Positions 28,315 to 37,473 are shown, counted from the stretch's first letter. The stretch is 64,000 bases of DNA from Dokdonella_A sp966248875 (GCA_966248875.1 CBINBI010000010.1:4148-68147), one strand, 5' to 3'. Notes: a model not told the origin generated them from the letters alone. A program made the numbers and translations.

Positions 28315-28773
28315 TTATCTGGCCTCGCCGGCGCGCTCGATCGTGAAGCCGCCGACACTGATGCCGATGTCGATGCCCTCGCCGGCGCCGGCGAGCGCCA
28401 GTGACACGGTGCCCTTGGTCAGCACCTGCGCCGTGCCGGACTTGACCGCGCCGATGCTCGCGTCGCCCTGCACGTACGTGCCGAGCACGTCCTCGATGCG
28501 ATGCACGTCGGTGAACTTGCCCGTGCCGTTGTCGATGTGCGACTTGCCCACCGTGAGCCCACCGCCCTTGGCGGAGATCCTGACGTTCATCGACTTGCCG
28601 TTCGCTCAGATCACGACGCCGCTGCCTTCCGCGTGCTTGTAGATGGCCGACCAGCCCGTCAGCGAAAACCGGAGCTTGCAATCGAGATCCGCCGCCGCGG
28701 CGCGCGCGGAACAGGGCACGACGGCAGCCACTGCCAGCGCCAGAACGGGTCCTGCCGTGTAGATGCGTGTCAT
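28315..28773 (-). pseudogene. Secreted glycine-rich protein interrupted by one UGA
   Basis: One frame from ATG 28773 to TAA 28315 encodes 152 codons with a single in-frame UGA at 28606-28608. The N-terminal part is a clear signal peptide (residues 1-25, ending SARA) and LDCKLRFSLTGW; after the UGA the frame continues NGKSMNVRISAKGGGLTVGK, GTGKFTDVHRIEDVLGTY and KSGTAQVLTKGTVSLALAG. I recall related exported proteins in this order with a Cys where the UGA sits (VTCxNG), likely pairing with the Cys of LDCKL. The downstream part keeps coding character and a terminator follows. Nonsense mutation, sequencing error or recoding are all possible; the first two are likelier. Confidence 0.6.
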
Positions 28774-28842
28774 GTCAGCACTCCCTTCGATCGTGAACGA
28801 CTCGGAAGTGTCTGCCGGGAAAGCTGAACGACGCGCGACTTG

Positions 28843-29406
28843 TCAGCGGGACTGCGAGGCGCGCAGCCGGGTGACGCGTCCCCGCTCCGGCTGCGGCGCC
28901 GACCAGCGCAGCAGTGCGCGCCAGCGCTCCAGCTTGACCTCACGCGGTATCGAGGCGTTGGCAGGGCTGGTCGAAGGGAGCGCGAGAACCTCGATGCGCC
29001 CGAACCGTTCGGGATCGATGCCCGGCACGATGCGGCGCGCGAACACCTGCTGCGCCTTGCCGCCATTGAGGGCGATCGCCTCGATGGTCGGACAATCCTC
29101 GAGCAGGCCCGGAATGTCGTTGGCGATCTCGCTGTGCGGGAGGATGCTGCTGTCGAGGCTTCCCGGCCGCTCGCAGTGCTTCAGCACGTCCCAGATGCCG
29201 ACGCCGGCACGGTGCAGGCGCGCGATGCGTTCCGCGTACGGGAGGTCCGGGCCCGCGCCATAAAGCACGCCCATGAACGGCCAGAAGAGATTGTGCGGAT
29301 GCGCGTACGACTGGCGCATCTCGAGCGAGCGCAGGCTAGGCACCGTGCCGAGCACGAGAACGCGGCAGCCGGCGCCGACCTGCGGTGGAAAACTGGAAAC
29401 CCTCAC
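28843..29406 (-). CDS. Hypoxanthine/uracil-DNA glycosylase-superfamily protein
   Basis: A 187-residue enzyme of the uracil-DNA glycosylase superfamily, closest in pattern to the DNA-deoxyinosine (hypoxanthine) glycosylase group. It shows SFPPQVGAGCRVLVLGTVPS, MRQSYAHPHNLFWPFMGVLY and the C-terminal LPSTSPANAS that takes the place of the His-containing loop. It would remove deaminated bases in repair. GTG 29406 is preferred: GGAGG lies 12 nt upstream and the product then begins MRVSSFPPQVG. The frame also runs further upstream. Confidence in the exact base specificity is low. Confidence 0.72.
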   Translation of the reverse strand: MRVSSFPPQVGAGCRVLVLGTVPSLRSLEMRQSYAHPHNLFWPFMGVLYGAGPDLPYAERIARLHRAGVGIWDVLKHCERPGSLDSSILPHSEIANDIPGLLEDCPTIEAIALNGGKAQQVFARRIVPGIDPERFGRIEVLALPSTSPANASIPREVKLERWRALLRWSAPQPERGRVTRLRASQSR

Positions 29407-29522
29407 AGCGTTTCGAACCTCCGGGATGTCGCCTCGTGCGTGCGGATCGGCCGCTGCTGCAGCGCAACCTGGCATCGCCCTCCGTTCGCGAGCGAGCGGC
29501 AGCCGTTCGCGAGGGGGGCGAA

Positions 29523-29548
29523 AGGCGCCGGAGCCCGTTCCGGCGCCT
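29523..29548 (-). terminator. Intrinsic terminator of the peroxiredoxin gene
   Basis: AGGCGCCGGA / TCCGGCGCCT, a perfect 10-bp stem with a 6-nt loop, is followed on the minus strand by TTTC, 14 nt past the peroxiredoxin stop. Confidence 0.65.
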
Positions 29549-29562
29549 CCGTGCGTGCCGCG

Positions 29563-30120
29563 TCAGCCCTGGCTCGAATGCTTCGTCAGCTCGGCGAGAT
29601 CCGCCAGCACCTGCTTCGAGTTCTTTTCCGGATCGACATCGCGGTAGTGCTTGGCGACCTTTCCCTGCGGATCGATCAGGAACGTCTCGCGCTTGGCGAA
29701 AGTCATGCCCTTCATCGTGGTCAGCACGCCATAGGCCTTCGCGGTTTCCTGCTGCGCGTCGGAGAGCAGCGGAAACGGCACGTGGTACTTCTCGGCGAAC
29801 TCGGCGTGCGACTTCACGTCGTCGAGGCTGACGCCGAGCACCTGCGCGCCGGCCTTGCGCAGCGCGATCACGTCGTCGCGGAACGTGCAGACCTGCTTGG
29901 TGCAGCCCGGCGTGAAGTCCTTCGGATAAAAGTACAGGACCACCCATTTGCCGCCGTGCTGCGCCAGCGTGTGCCACTTGCCGTGCTGGTCCTGCAGGTG
30001 GAATTCGGGCGCGGCCTGGCCGACCGCGGGACCGGACTCGGCGGGCGGTTCCTCGGCGGCGAGCGGCAGCGCGAATGCCGCCGCGAGCATGAGGAGAATC
30101 ACTGGAATCAGGCGCTTCAT
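29563..30120 (-). CDS. Exported BCP/PrxQ-type peroxiredoxin
   Basis: A 185-residue thiol peroxidase of the BCP/PrxQ group. A signal peptide (residues 1-21, ending LAA) makes it periplasmic or envelope-bound, unlike cytoplasmic Bcp. The catalytic motif FTPGCTKQVCTFRD carries the peroxidatic Cys and, five residues later, the PrxQ-type resolving Cys. The typical YFYPKDFTPG and SLDDVKSHAEF follow the thioredoxin-fold pattern. ATG 30120 is chosen because of AGAGGA upstream and because it begins the signal peptide. Confidence 0.88.
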   Translation of the reverse strand: MKRLIPVILLMLAAAFALPLAAEEPPAESGPAVGQAAPEFHLQDQHGKWHTLAQHGGKWVVLYFYPKDFTPGCTKQVCTFRDDVIALRKAGAQVLGVSLDDVKSHAEFAEKYHVPFPLLSDAQQETAKAYGVLTTMKGMTFAKRETFLIDPQGKVAKHYRDVDPEKNSKQVLADLAELTKHSSQG

Positions 30121-30351
30121 CGGAAATCCTCTTCGGATACGGGAATGGGGAGACGGACGGCGACCGAAGAGAACGGCGCCGCCCGGAGGCAAGACCGGGA
30201 CTTCGCGCGGTTTCATTCGGATTCTGCGCCGATCAGCCCAGGATGTGCAGCCGGCGGCGCACCGCATTCACGGATGATGGCGCAGAGCATGGCGGAACAC
30301 GCCCCGATTCAGGCGGCGGACGGCATGCTGAGCGCGATGCGGAGGCGCGCC

Positions 30352-30579
30352 ATGCTGGTGCTGAAACACGTCTTTCACGCGCACGGCAGCGACGGCGGTA
30401 CCTATGAGGTGCACGTCTACGCCGAGTCGGCCGACGCCGCGGACGGCGGTGCGCCGATCGAAAGGCTGAAGTCCGTCAACCTCGCCGACGGACGCGAGCT
30501 GCACGTGACGGGCAAGGGCCGCTACGAGCTGCCGGACGGCAGCCTGACGCTCGAGTCGCACGACCCGGAAGCGATATGA
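30352..30579 (+). CDS. Small conserved-looking hypothetical protein
   Basis: A 75-residue ORF (MLVLKHVFHAHGSDGGTYEV ... YELPDGSLTLESHDPEAI) with a balanced composition and beta-strand pattern. GGAGG lies 6 nt before this ATG, which decides the start although the frame is open from 30274. It seems related to small uncharacterised proteins with the ending GRYELPDGT, from memory. Function unknown; it stands alone in the gap divergent from the peroxiredoxin gene. Confidence 0.55.
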   Translation: MLVLKHVFHAHGSDGGTYEVHVYAESADAADGGAPIERLKSVNLADGRELHVTGKGRYELPDGSLTLESHDPEAI

Positions 30580-30637
30580 GCCCGCGCGCTTCCGCCGGTC
30601 CATCCTCTGTTCGCGGGTTCCGCAACTCCGGCGGGAT

Positions 30638-31342
30638 TCACTTTTTCCCCGGCGTGCCGAATTTTTCGGGATCGTAGCCGCCCGTTTCGAACACGTACGT
30701 CTGCTTGCCCTTGCCCTTGAGCTCGAGATCGAACCCGACCTTCTGCGCCTTGCTCATCTTCGCGATGAACGCGCCGTCGTCGGAAACGAAGATCGCGGGC
30801 TCGCCCGTCTCCGGGAGATACGCCTTCATGCGCTCTGGCTTCTCGTCGAACGTGACGTTCACGGTGCACGGCTTCCTGCACTCGAAGCCCTTGCCGCTGC
30901 CGAAGAGGTAGACGCTCTGACCCCAGTCCGAATGCCGGCGCAGGATCAGCCGCACGCGGTCCGAGCCGACGGGCTGGCTGCTGTAGATCGAAGCGGTGGT
31001 CTGATTTCCGCCGGACTCCCTGCCGGATTGGTAGATCCACAGGCGCTCCAGCCGCCGGCGCGTGCTGATCGCAGTGCCTTTCGCCACGGTGTCCGCGAGC
31101 GTCTGCTCGACTTCGTTCGCTTCGGGCGTGCCGGGATAGCGGGCGACGATTTCCTGGCCGATCGGTCCCGCCAGCTCATAGGACTCCGATTGCAGGAGCT
31201 GCCGATACATCTCGAGGCTCTTCGCGGCCTGCGTATTCGCCGCGGGTTGTGCCGGGGCAGGCGGCGGCGCGCTCTGGTCGGAACAGGCGATGAGGGCCAG
31301 GGTGAGGATGAGCGCAGGCGGCAACAATCGGTGCGCGTGCAT
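30638..31342 (-). CDS. Putative lipoprotein of unknown function
   Basis: A 234-residue exported protein with a lipobox: the signal ends LTLALIAC, with Cys near residue 20. A Pro/Ala-rich stretch (PPPAPAQPAANTQAA) follows, then a helical region, and a beta-rich C-terminal half with a disulfide-like FECRKPC and the repeated YLFGSGKGF/TYVFETGGY pattern. No family was recognised. ATG 31342 is the start that puts the signal at the N-terminus; the frame runs further upstream without meaning. Confidence 0.65.
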   Translation of the reverse strand: MHAHRLLPPALILTLALIACSDQSAPPPAPAQPAANTQAAKSLEMYRQLLQSESYELAGPIGQEIVARYPGTPEANEVEQTLADTVAKGTAISTRRRLERLWIYQSGRESGGNQTTASIYSSQPVGSDRVRLILRRHSDWGQSVYLFGSGKGFECRKPCTVNVTFDEKPERMKAYLPETGEPAIFVSDDGAFIAKMSKAQKVGFDLELKGKGKQTYVFETGGYDPEKFGTPGKK

Positions 31343-31529
31343 GGAATCTTCCGTTCGGCGGAACCGCGCCCATCGTACCGCGGGGCGCACTCGCGTGCCG
31401 CTGCGAGTCGTCGAATCCGCGCTGCACGCGCACCGAATTCGCACGATCAGCGTCGCGGCGCGCCTTGCCCGCCGAATGCCGCGTCGGCGAAACGCCAAGC
31501 GGCCTTCGCCTCCGGGGAGCGGCGCGGCG

Positions 31530-32099
31530 TCAGAACCGGCGGCACGGATCGCGGCCGAGATTGCGGTCGTAAGTCGACACGCGCTCGTCGCGCTCATGAC
31601 CCGCGCGGCCGACAGCGCCCGCGCGCGCGAGCTCGCGGCACACTTCGGCGCGCGGCCGCGCCCGCGCCGACACGGCGAACGCCTGCGCGCCCTTCCCCGC
31701 CCGCTTGCCCGATGCCTTTCCGGTCGTGCCGGCGGTGATCTGCTTCGGACAGCTGTCGTGCCGGTAGAACACTTCGCCGTTCGCGGCACGGCACTCGTAG
31801 GAAACGAGCTCGCGACGTTCGGGCACATGCGCCCGCGTCACGGCGTGCGAGCGGCGCTCCCCACGCGACGCGCGCCCGTAATCCGGCGAAGGCGCCGGCG
31901 GAGGCGGCGGCAGGATCTCGACGACGGATGCGCTCTGCGAAGCCGCGCACGGCCGGTCCTGGAACGCGATGCCGCCGTCGGCGCTGCGGCACTTGTAGAC
32001 CGATTCCGCGCGGGCTGAAGACACGGACGCGCAAAGAGCGGCGGCGGCGAGCAACAGGGTGAAGGCGGCAACGCAGCGGCGGTGTGTCGTCGTGGGCAT
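31530..32099 (-). CDS. Exported DUF4124-type protein with two Cys-rich strands
   Basis: A 189-residue exported protein with a signal peptide (about 1-31, ending ARA). The DUF4124 pattern VYKCRSADGGIAFQDRPC occurs at the mature N-terminus, and a second related unit, YECRAANGEVFYRHDSC, near residue 103, so the domain is duplicated. A Pro-rich linker (PPPPPAPSPDYG) joins the two, and the C-terminal part is Arg/Ala-rich and low in complexity. DUF4124 proteins are envelope proteins of unknown role. It is divergent from dinB. Confidence 0.7.
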   Translation of the reverse strand: MPTTTHRRCVAAFTLLLAAAALCASVSSARAESVYKCRSADGGIAFQDRPCAASQSASVVEILPPPPPAPSPDYGRASRGERRSHAVTRAHVPERRELVSYECRAANGEVFYRHDSCPKQITAGTTGKASGKRAGKGAQAFAVSARARPRAEVCRELARAGAVGRAGHERDERVSTYDRNLGRDPCRRF

Positions 32100-32313
32100 G
32101 GCGTTTTTCTCGCGAAAGGCGGATGGCGGCATCATCCGCATCCGCGATGCACGACACGACCTCGGCGCGGCGCGCGCGCGTGTGCGAAAACGCCGATCGC
32201 GCGCATGCGAAGCCGCCGGGATCCGGCACCGCGACGCATCGCACTCCTGTCTCGAGCCGAAGCCAGCGCCAGCGCACGTTGTAGCATCGCACCGGAACCG
32301 ACGCCGCCCTCGC

Positions 32314-33372
32314 ATGCGCAAGATCGTCCACATCGACATGGATGCGTTCTACGCATCGGTGGAGCAGCGCGACGATGCGTCGCTGCGCGGGCGCCCGGTC
32401 GTCGTGGCCTGGCGCGGCCGGCGCTCGGTTGTCTGCGCGGCGTCTTACGAAGCGAGAAAGTTCGGCGTGCGCTCGGCGATGCCGGCGGCGCGCGCCGAGC
32501 GCCTGTGCCCGGACGCGGTGTTCGTGCCGCCCGATTTCGCGCGCTATCGCGCCGTGTCGAAGCAGGTGCGCGAGATCCTGCTGCGGCACACCGATCTCGT
32601 CGAGCCGCTGTCGCTCGACGAGGCGTACCTGGACGTGACGGAGACGAAGACTGCGCTGCCGAGCGCGACCGCGGTCGCCAAGGCGATCCGCGCATCGATC
32701 CGCGAAGAGCTCGGCCTCACCGCGTCGGCCGGCGTCGCACCGAACAAGTTTCTCGCCAAGATCGCCTCGGATTGGCGCAAGCCGGACGGCCTGTTCGTGA
32801 TCCGCCCGGAAGACGTCGAGGCGTTCCTGAAACCATTGCCGGTCAGCCGCATCCACGGCGTCGGCAAGGTCATGGACGGAAGGCTCGCCGCGCTGGGAAT
32901 CCGCACCGTCGGCGAGCTGGCTGCGATCGACATCGCCGAGCTCGAGCAGCGCTTCGGCCGCTATGGCCGCCGCCTCTCCGAGCTCGCGCACGGCATCGAC
33001 CGCGGCCAGGTGCGGCCCGACCGGCCGACGCAGTCGATCTCGGCCGAGGACACGTTCGAGCACGACGTCCCGCTGGATGCGATCGAGGGCAAGATCCGCG
33101 ATCTTGCCGCCAAGGTGTGGGCCGCGACGCGCAGCACGCCGCGCATCGGCCGCACCGTCGTGCTGAAGCTGAAGACGCGGGAGTTCCGCATCCTCACGCG
33201 CAGTCACACGCCGCCGTCGCCGCCGCGCTCCGCTGTCGAGATCGCCGACATCGCCGCGTCGCTGCGCGCGCACGTGAACCTGCCGCCAGCGACGCTGTAC
33301 CGGCTGGTCGGCGTCGGCCTCGCCAATTTCCGCGACGCCGACGAGCTGCTGCAGCCGGAGCTCTTCGACTGA
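32314..33372 (+). CDS. dinB: DNA polymerase IV
   Basis: A 352-residue Y-family translesion polymerase. The catalytic acidic residues are in HIDMDAFYASVE and SLDEAYLDVT; further blocks are SAGVAPNKFLAKIASDWRKP and the helix-hairpin-helix SRIHGVGKVM. The C-terminus ends LLQPELFD, a likely beta-clamp-binding motif. ATG 32314 gives the standard MRKIVHIDMD start. No clear LexA box was found in the 214-nt gap upstream, so SOS control is not evident here. Confidence 0.94.
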   Translation: MRKIVHIDMDAFYASVEQRDDASLRGRPVVVAWRGRRSVVCAASYEARKFGVRSAMPAARAERLCPDAVFVPPDFARYRAVSKQVREILLRHTDLVEPLSLDEAYLDVTETKTALPSATAVAKAIRASIREELGLTASAGVAPNKFLAKIASDWRKPDGLFVIRPEDVEAFLKPLPVSRIHGVGKVMDGRLAALGIRTVGELAAIDIAELEQRFGRYGRRLSELAHGIDRGQVRPDRPTQSISAEDTFEHDVPLDAIEGKIRDLAAKVWAATRSTPRIGRTVVLKLKTREFRILTRSHTPPSPPRSAVEIADIAASLRAHVNLPPATLYRLVGVGLANFRDADELLQPELFD

Positions 33373-33379
33373 CGCCCGG

Positions 33380-33970
33380 CTACAGGCTCGCGCTCGCGCG
33401 GCGATCGAACTCGGACGGCAGCGGCATCGGCACGTGCAGCGGCGCGAGGTACTGCGACTTCAGCTTCACGTACTGCCGCGCGACGTAGTAGATCTGCTGG
33501 ATCTCGTCCGAGTTCAGCAGGCGGACGCAGCGCGCGGGATTGCCGAGCCAGAGCTCGCCCTCGCCCACGATGCGCCCCTGCGCGACGACCGCGCCGGCGC
33601 CGATGAGCGCGTGGCGCTTGACCAGGGTGCCGTCGAGGATGGTCGCGCGCATGCCGATCAGGCAGGCGTCCTGCACGGTGCAACCGTGCAGCGCCGCACC
33701 GTGTCCGATGGTCACGTCCGAGCCGATCGTCAGCGCGAAGCCGCCGAGCGTGTACTGGCTGTCGTGCGTCACGTGCAGCAGCGCGCCGTCCTGGATGTTG
33801 GTGCGGTCGCCGATGCGGATGCGGTGCGCGTCGCCGCGCACGACGGCGGTCGGCCAGATCGAGGAATCGTCGCCTACCGTCACGTGGCCGATGACGTGGG
33901 CGGCCGGATCGATGTACGCAGACGGAGCCACCTCGGGGTGGAACCCGTGGAAGGAGCGGATGCTGCTCAT
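33380..33970 (-). CDS. yrdA: Gamma-carbonic-anhydrase-like (YrdA-type) left-handed beta-helix protein
   Basis: A 196-residue hexapeptide-repeat protein of the gamma carbonic anhydrase/YrdA group, forming trimeric left-handed beta-helices. Metal-site histidines are placed as in the family: ALLHVTHDSQYTLGGF and TIGHGAALHGC. Regular GDDSSIW, GDRTNIQDGA and VGEGELWLGNPAR repeats build the helix. Whether it hydrates CO2 is not known for YrdA proteins. ATG 33970 is chosen since the product then begins MSSIRSFHGF. Confidence 0.85.
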   Translation of the reverse strand: MSSIRSFHGFHPEVAPSAYIDPAAHVIGHVTVGDDSSIWPTAVVRGDAHRIRIGDRTNIQDGALLHVTHDSQYTLGGFALTIGSDVTIGHGAALHGCTVQDACLIGMRATILDGTLVKRHALIGAGAVVAQGRIVGEGELWLGNPARCVRLLNSDEIQQIYYVARQYVKLKSQYLAPLHVPMPLPSEFDRRASASL

Positions 33971-34133
33971 GGCTTGGCAATCCCTGGCGCCTGCAGGCAC
34001 AGCAATAGCGCGGAAGCCGCCAAGGCAAAACCTGTATTTATTTACAGGCTCGAGGCCGCTGCGGCTGCACGGCGCCTTCACGCCGGCTGGCGCAAAAAGG
34101 ACAACTCGCCCTCGCCGGACTGTACCGCCCGGA

Positions 34134-35120
34134 TCAGCCGTGCGTGCGGCCGCAGGGTGCCGCGATCGCCACGGCCACTTCCGGCTCGCGGCGCACGGGC
34201 ACGCCGGTGCGCGCCGGCGCCACAGCCGCCCGCGACGAGCGCACCGTCAGCACGACGCCGCCGATTGCGAGCGCACCGCCGATCGCGGTGAGCACGGTCG
34301 GCACCTGGCCCAGCCAGAGCCACGCGATGGACGAAGCGACCAGCGGCTGCACGTAGAGAAAACTCGACACCTTCGCAGCCGGCGCGCGCGACAGCGCGAA
34401 ATTCCAGCACAGATAACCGAAGACGGTGGGCCCGATGCCGAGGTAGACCGCCGACCAGAGCTGCGCCTGCGACACCGACACTAGCTTGGCCGGCAGATCG
34501 AGCCCGAACGGGACGAGACCCAGCGTGCCGGCAAAGATGCTGGCGACCGTGAACCCCATGCTGCTGGTCCGCGCGAGCAGCGGCTTCTGCCAGACGAAGT
34601 AGATGCTGGTCGCGAACATCGCGACCAGCGCGAGTAGCGTCATCGGCTCGAAGCCAAGCGCATGGCCCGCGCCGACCGTGATCAGCACGACGCCGCCGAA
34701 CGCGACGCCGAGGCCCGCCATCGTGCTGCGCGAGATCGCCTCGCCGAGCCGGAGCGCCGCGAGAGCGGCCGTGACGCCCGGCGCAAGCGCGATGACTACG
34801 GTCACCGCGCCGACCGGCACGCGCGTCATCGCGTAACCCAGCGTCAGCTGGTACAGCGAGATGCCGATGAAGGAAAGCACGGCGATGGCCGGCCAGTCGC
34901 GCAGCGGCGGCAGCTTGATCAGGCCGCTCGCGACCGGCACGGCCAGCACCGCCGAAGCCACCAGGAAGCGCAGCAGCGAAAGCTCGGGCGGCGTGAAGGC
35001 CTCGAGACCGTACGCGATCGCGGCGAAGGCTGACGACCAGGTCAGGATCGCAAGTCCCACGGCGGCGAGAGTCACGCCGTCGAGCCGTTGCGCCAGGGCG
35101 GGCGTGCTCATCGCAGTCAT
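34134..35120 (-). CDS. EamA/DMT-family transporter
   Basis: A 328-residue permease of the drug/metabolite transporter superfamily, with about ten membrane helices in two EamA repeats: TWSSAFAAIAYGLEAFTPPE in the first, and GIGPTVFGYLCWNFALSRAP in the second. Members export amino acids, metabolites or drugs; the substrate is unknown. It is followed upstream by a small ORF and a divergent LysR-type regulator that may control it. Confidence 0.85.
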   Translation of the reverse strand: MTAMSTPALAQRLDGVTLAAVGLAILTWSSAFAAIAYGLEAFTPPELSLLRFLVASAVLAVPVASGLIKLPPLRDWPAIAVLSFIGISLYQLTLGYAMTRVPVGAVTVVIALAPGVTAALAALRLGEAISRSTMAGLGVAFGGVVLITVGAGHALGFEPMTLLALVAMFATSIYFVWQKPLLARTSSMGFTVASIFAGTLGLVPFGLDLPAKLVSVSQAQLWSAVYLGIGPTVFGYLCWNFALSRAPAAKVSSFLYVQPLVASSIAWLWLGQVPTVLTAIGGALAIGGVVLTVRSSRAAVAPARTGVPVRREPEVAVAIAAPCGRTHG

Positions 35121-35129
35121 GGCTGGAGC

Positions 35130-35339
35130 TCAGCGGATCTGGCCGACGATGAGCCGTGGCGATGTCGCGCAGCAGGCGGCAGCGAGCGCGAGGGCCCGCT
35201 GCGTGCGCTTGCGGCGAACGGGCTTCGCCGGGGTGGCCGGCGCGTCGGCGCGGTCGTGATCCGCCCAGTCGAGCGGGCGCGTCAGGTGGCCCTGCATGAA
35301 CAGCATCTCGCGGGCAATTCGGCTAATTTCTTTCAACAT
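35130..35339 (-). CDS. Small basic hypothetical protein between the EamA and LysR genes
   Basis: A 69-residue ORF (MLKEISRIAREMLFMQGHLT ... RPLDWADHDR) with an Arg/Lys-rich centre (KPVRRKRTQR) and a Cys pair near the C-terminus. A strong GAGGAGGA site lies upstream of the ATG. It ends 9 nt before the EamA transporter start, so the two are likely one operon divergent from the LysR gene. No family recognised. Confidence 0.55.
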   Translation of the reverse strand: MLKEISRIAREMLFMQGHLTRPLDWADHDRADAPATPAKPVRRKRTQRALALAAACCATSPRLIVGQIR

Positions 35340-35448
35340 GGCAGCGTCCTCCTCTGCTTGCACCATACGTTGTGAAGCGAGAAGATACGCGGCGTCCGCG
35401 GGCTCCGGTAGCGATTTGTTTGATAGCCTGCCTTGAGGTTTATTCAAG

Positions 35449-36426
35449 ATGGAACGGCCGCCTCTCAATGCCCTGCAGGTCTTCGTCAGCGCCGCGCGCG
35501 CGAAGAACCTGACCCGCGCCGCCGAGCGCCTGCACCTCACCGTGAGCGCGCTGAGCCATCAGGTGCGCACGCTGGAGCAGCGTCTCGGCTACACGCTCTT
35601 CCGGCGCGGGCCGCGCGGGCTCGCGCTGACGCCCGAAGGCGCACGACTGCTCGATCGCGTCGCTCCGCATCTGGACGCGATCGACAACGCGCTGCGTCCA
35701 ATGCGCACGCGCCGCGAGAATGTGCTGAGCCTTTCCGCCTTGCCGTCGATGGCATCGAGCTGGCTCATGCCGCGCCTGCCGCGCTTCGTCGCGCGCCATC
35801 CCGAGCTCGAGCTCAATCTCGATTCGTCGATCGAGCTCGTCGACTTCGCCGATTGCCGCTTCGACGCGGCGCTGCGCTACGGCCCGGGCCAGTGGGACGG
35901 CGTCGTGTCCGAGCTCCTGTTCGAGGAATGGCTGACACCCGTTGCGAGCCCTTCGCTTCTTGCCGGGCGCAAGCGACCGAAACTGGAAGAGCTCGCCGAC
36001 TGGCCGCTGCTCTGCCCCGAAGATCCGTGGTCGCTCTGGTTCGAGAAATTCGGCGGCACGCCGCCGACGCGCTTCGTGGCCAGCTTCAGCGATTCCGAGA
36101 CGCGCCAGCGGGCCGCCGTCGAAGGCATCGGCGTCGCGCTCGGCCGCATGACGATGGTGCGGCCGCTGCTGGAGAACGGCCTGCTGATCGCGCCGTTTCC
36201 CGAGCGTCTGCGTGCGCGCTTTGCGCATTACCTCGTGTATCCGCAGCGCGCGCGCGAGCACGGCGCGTTCCGCGTGTTCCGCGAGTGGCTGCTCGAAGAA
36301 GCGGCGAACTTCCGCGCGACAACCGATGCGGCGGACGTGCGCGGCGCGAAGACGCTCACGGCTGAAAAGCCTGTCATCGCGGTCGGGCGAAAGCGCCCCG
36401 CGGCGCGCGGTGTCGCGGCGAGGTGA
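35449..36426 (+). CDS. LysR-family (GcvA-like) transcriptional regulator
   Basis: A 325-residue LysR-type regulator. The N-terminal winged helix (PLNALQVFVSAARAKNLTRA, then HLTVSALSHQVRTLEQRLGY) and the effector domain, with LSALPSMASSWLMPRLPRF and GQWDGVVSELLFEEWL, match the GcvA subgroup. It is divergent from the small ORF and EamA transporter, the usual layout for a regulator and its target. GAGG at 35435-35438 serves as ribosome site, within a CTTGA-N7-TCAAG inverted repeat just before the start codon that could also be an operator. Confidence 0.85.
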   Translation: MERPPLNALQVFVSAARAKNLTRAAERLHLTVSALSHQVRTLEQRLGYTLFRRGPRGLALTPEGARLLDRVAPHLDAIDNALRPMRTRRENVLSLSALPSMASSWLMPRLPRFVARHPELELNLDSSIELVDFADCRFDAALRYGPGQWDGVVSELLFEEWLTPVASPSLLAGRKRPKLEELADWPLLCPEDPWSLWFEKFGGTPPTRFVASFSDSETRQRAAVEGIGVALGRMTMVRPLLENGLLIAPFPERLRARFAHYLVYPQRAREHGAFRVFREWLLEEAANFRATTDAADVRGAKTLTAEKPVIAVGRKRPAARGVAAR

Positions 36427-36510
36427 GCGCGCCGGGATGACTGCTCGCTGGCGCACCGGATCTACCGGGCGCCACACACGGCATGACGATCGGGTTCGCC
36501 GCTTCGCCGC

Positions 36511-37473
36511 TCAGGCAGGGCCGACGCACGGCGCGTCCGCCTTCGCAGTATCGGCGCGAAGCTTCGTGTCGATGTAGTAGTCGAGGAGCGAGCGCGCTAG
36601 CGCGGCGTCGCCAGCAGGAATGAGCGTGCCGGCGTCCAGCATCCAGCCGTCCACGCAGTCCGCCTTGGCCTGCGCGCCCGCCGCGCAGTCGAGGAGCCGA
36701 TCGAACGCCCGGCGGTACGTCGCGAACGCCTCGCGGCGCATCGGCGCGCCATGTCCGGGCACGAGCACGCGAAAATCGACGTCCGCGAGCCGATCCAGCG
36801 CGGCGCGCCAGCGCGGGGCACAGGCCGTGTCGAACAGCGGCGCAGGCAAGGTCACGAGGTCGCCCGCCGCGAGCACGCGCGTCGCGGGATCGAACAGCCA
36901 GACGTCGCCCGCGGTGACCGAGCGGCTTTCGTAGCCGATGCGGAACGTGCGCCCGCCGATCGTTCTCGTCGCGGCGGCTGTGATGCGCTCATCCGGAAAC
37001 AGGGCGGGTCCCGCATCGATCAACGCGATCTCCGCGCGCCACGACGCTGCTTCGCCGCGTCGTCGCCGGTGCTCCGGATTGCTCCTTCGAGCTGCGCGCG
37101 ATAGTTCGCGAGGAAACCGTGCATCGCGTCCTCGATCGCGGAGCTCGCGTAGACGCGCGCGGCAGGATAGGCCTTGCGCAACAGCACGTTGCCGCCGACG
37201 TGATCGAGATGCCAGAGGCTGTTCACGATTGCGACGATCGGCTGCTGCGCCGCACGCGCGAAATCGACGATCTGCTGCGTGTGCTCCGGATGGCCGCCCG
37301 GTGTCGAACACGACGAGGCCTGCGGCCGTCCCGAAGATCGGGCTGTTGCCGTCGGGCTGCGTGCCGGCGACGAACGTGCCGGGGATGAGATCGACATCGG
37401 GTGCGACCGGCGTCGCCGTACGCGCGTCTGCGAGGCAGAGGGACAACCCGAGAACGAAGGCCGCGCTGCGCAT
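36511..37473 (-). pseudogene. Metallo-beta-lactamase-fold hydrolase with two compensating frameshifts
   Basis: An exported MBL-fold protein (signal peptide in the first 20 residues from ATG 37473). Its frame gives PGTFVAGTQPDGNSPIF and GLVVFDTG, then loses sense for about 240 nt and recovers at SWRAEIALIDAGP through VLVPGHGAPM and the C-terminus. The missing part is intact in another frame: GHPEHTQQIVDFARAAQQPI, NSLWHLDHVGGNVLLRKAY with the HxxDH-like metal motif, and YASSAIEDAMHGFLANYRAQ. The first shift fits one extra base in the CCC run at 37297-37299; the second lies near 37040-37060. It is either a recently broken gene or an indel error pair. Confidence 0.75.

Noticed and set aside
28606..28608. 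UGA as selenocysteine codon
   Set aside because: No hairpin resembling a bacterial SECIS is evident right after the UGA, the protein type is not a known selenoprotein, and UGA is the usual stop in this window.
35432..35448. CTTGA-N7-TCAAG as a certain LysR operator
   Set aside because: It overlaps the ribosome site and touches the start codon, and T-N11-A sites are frequent by chance; kept only as a remark in the LysR entry.
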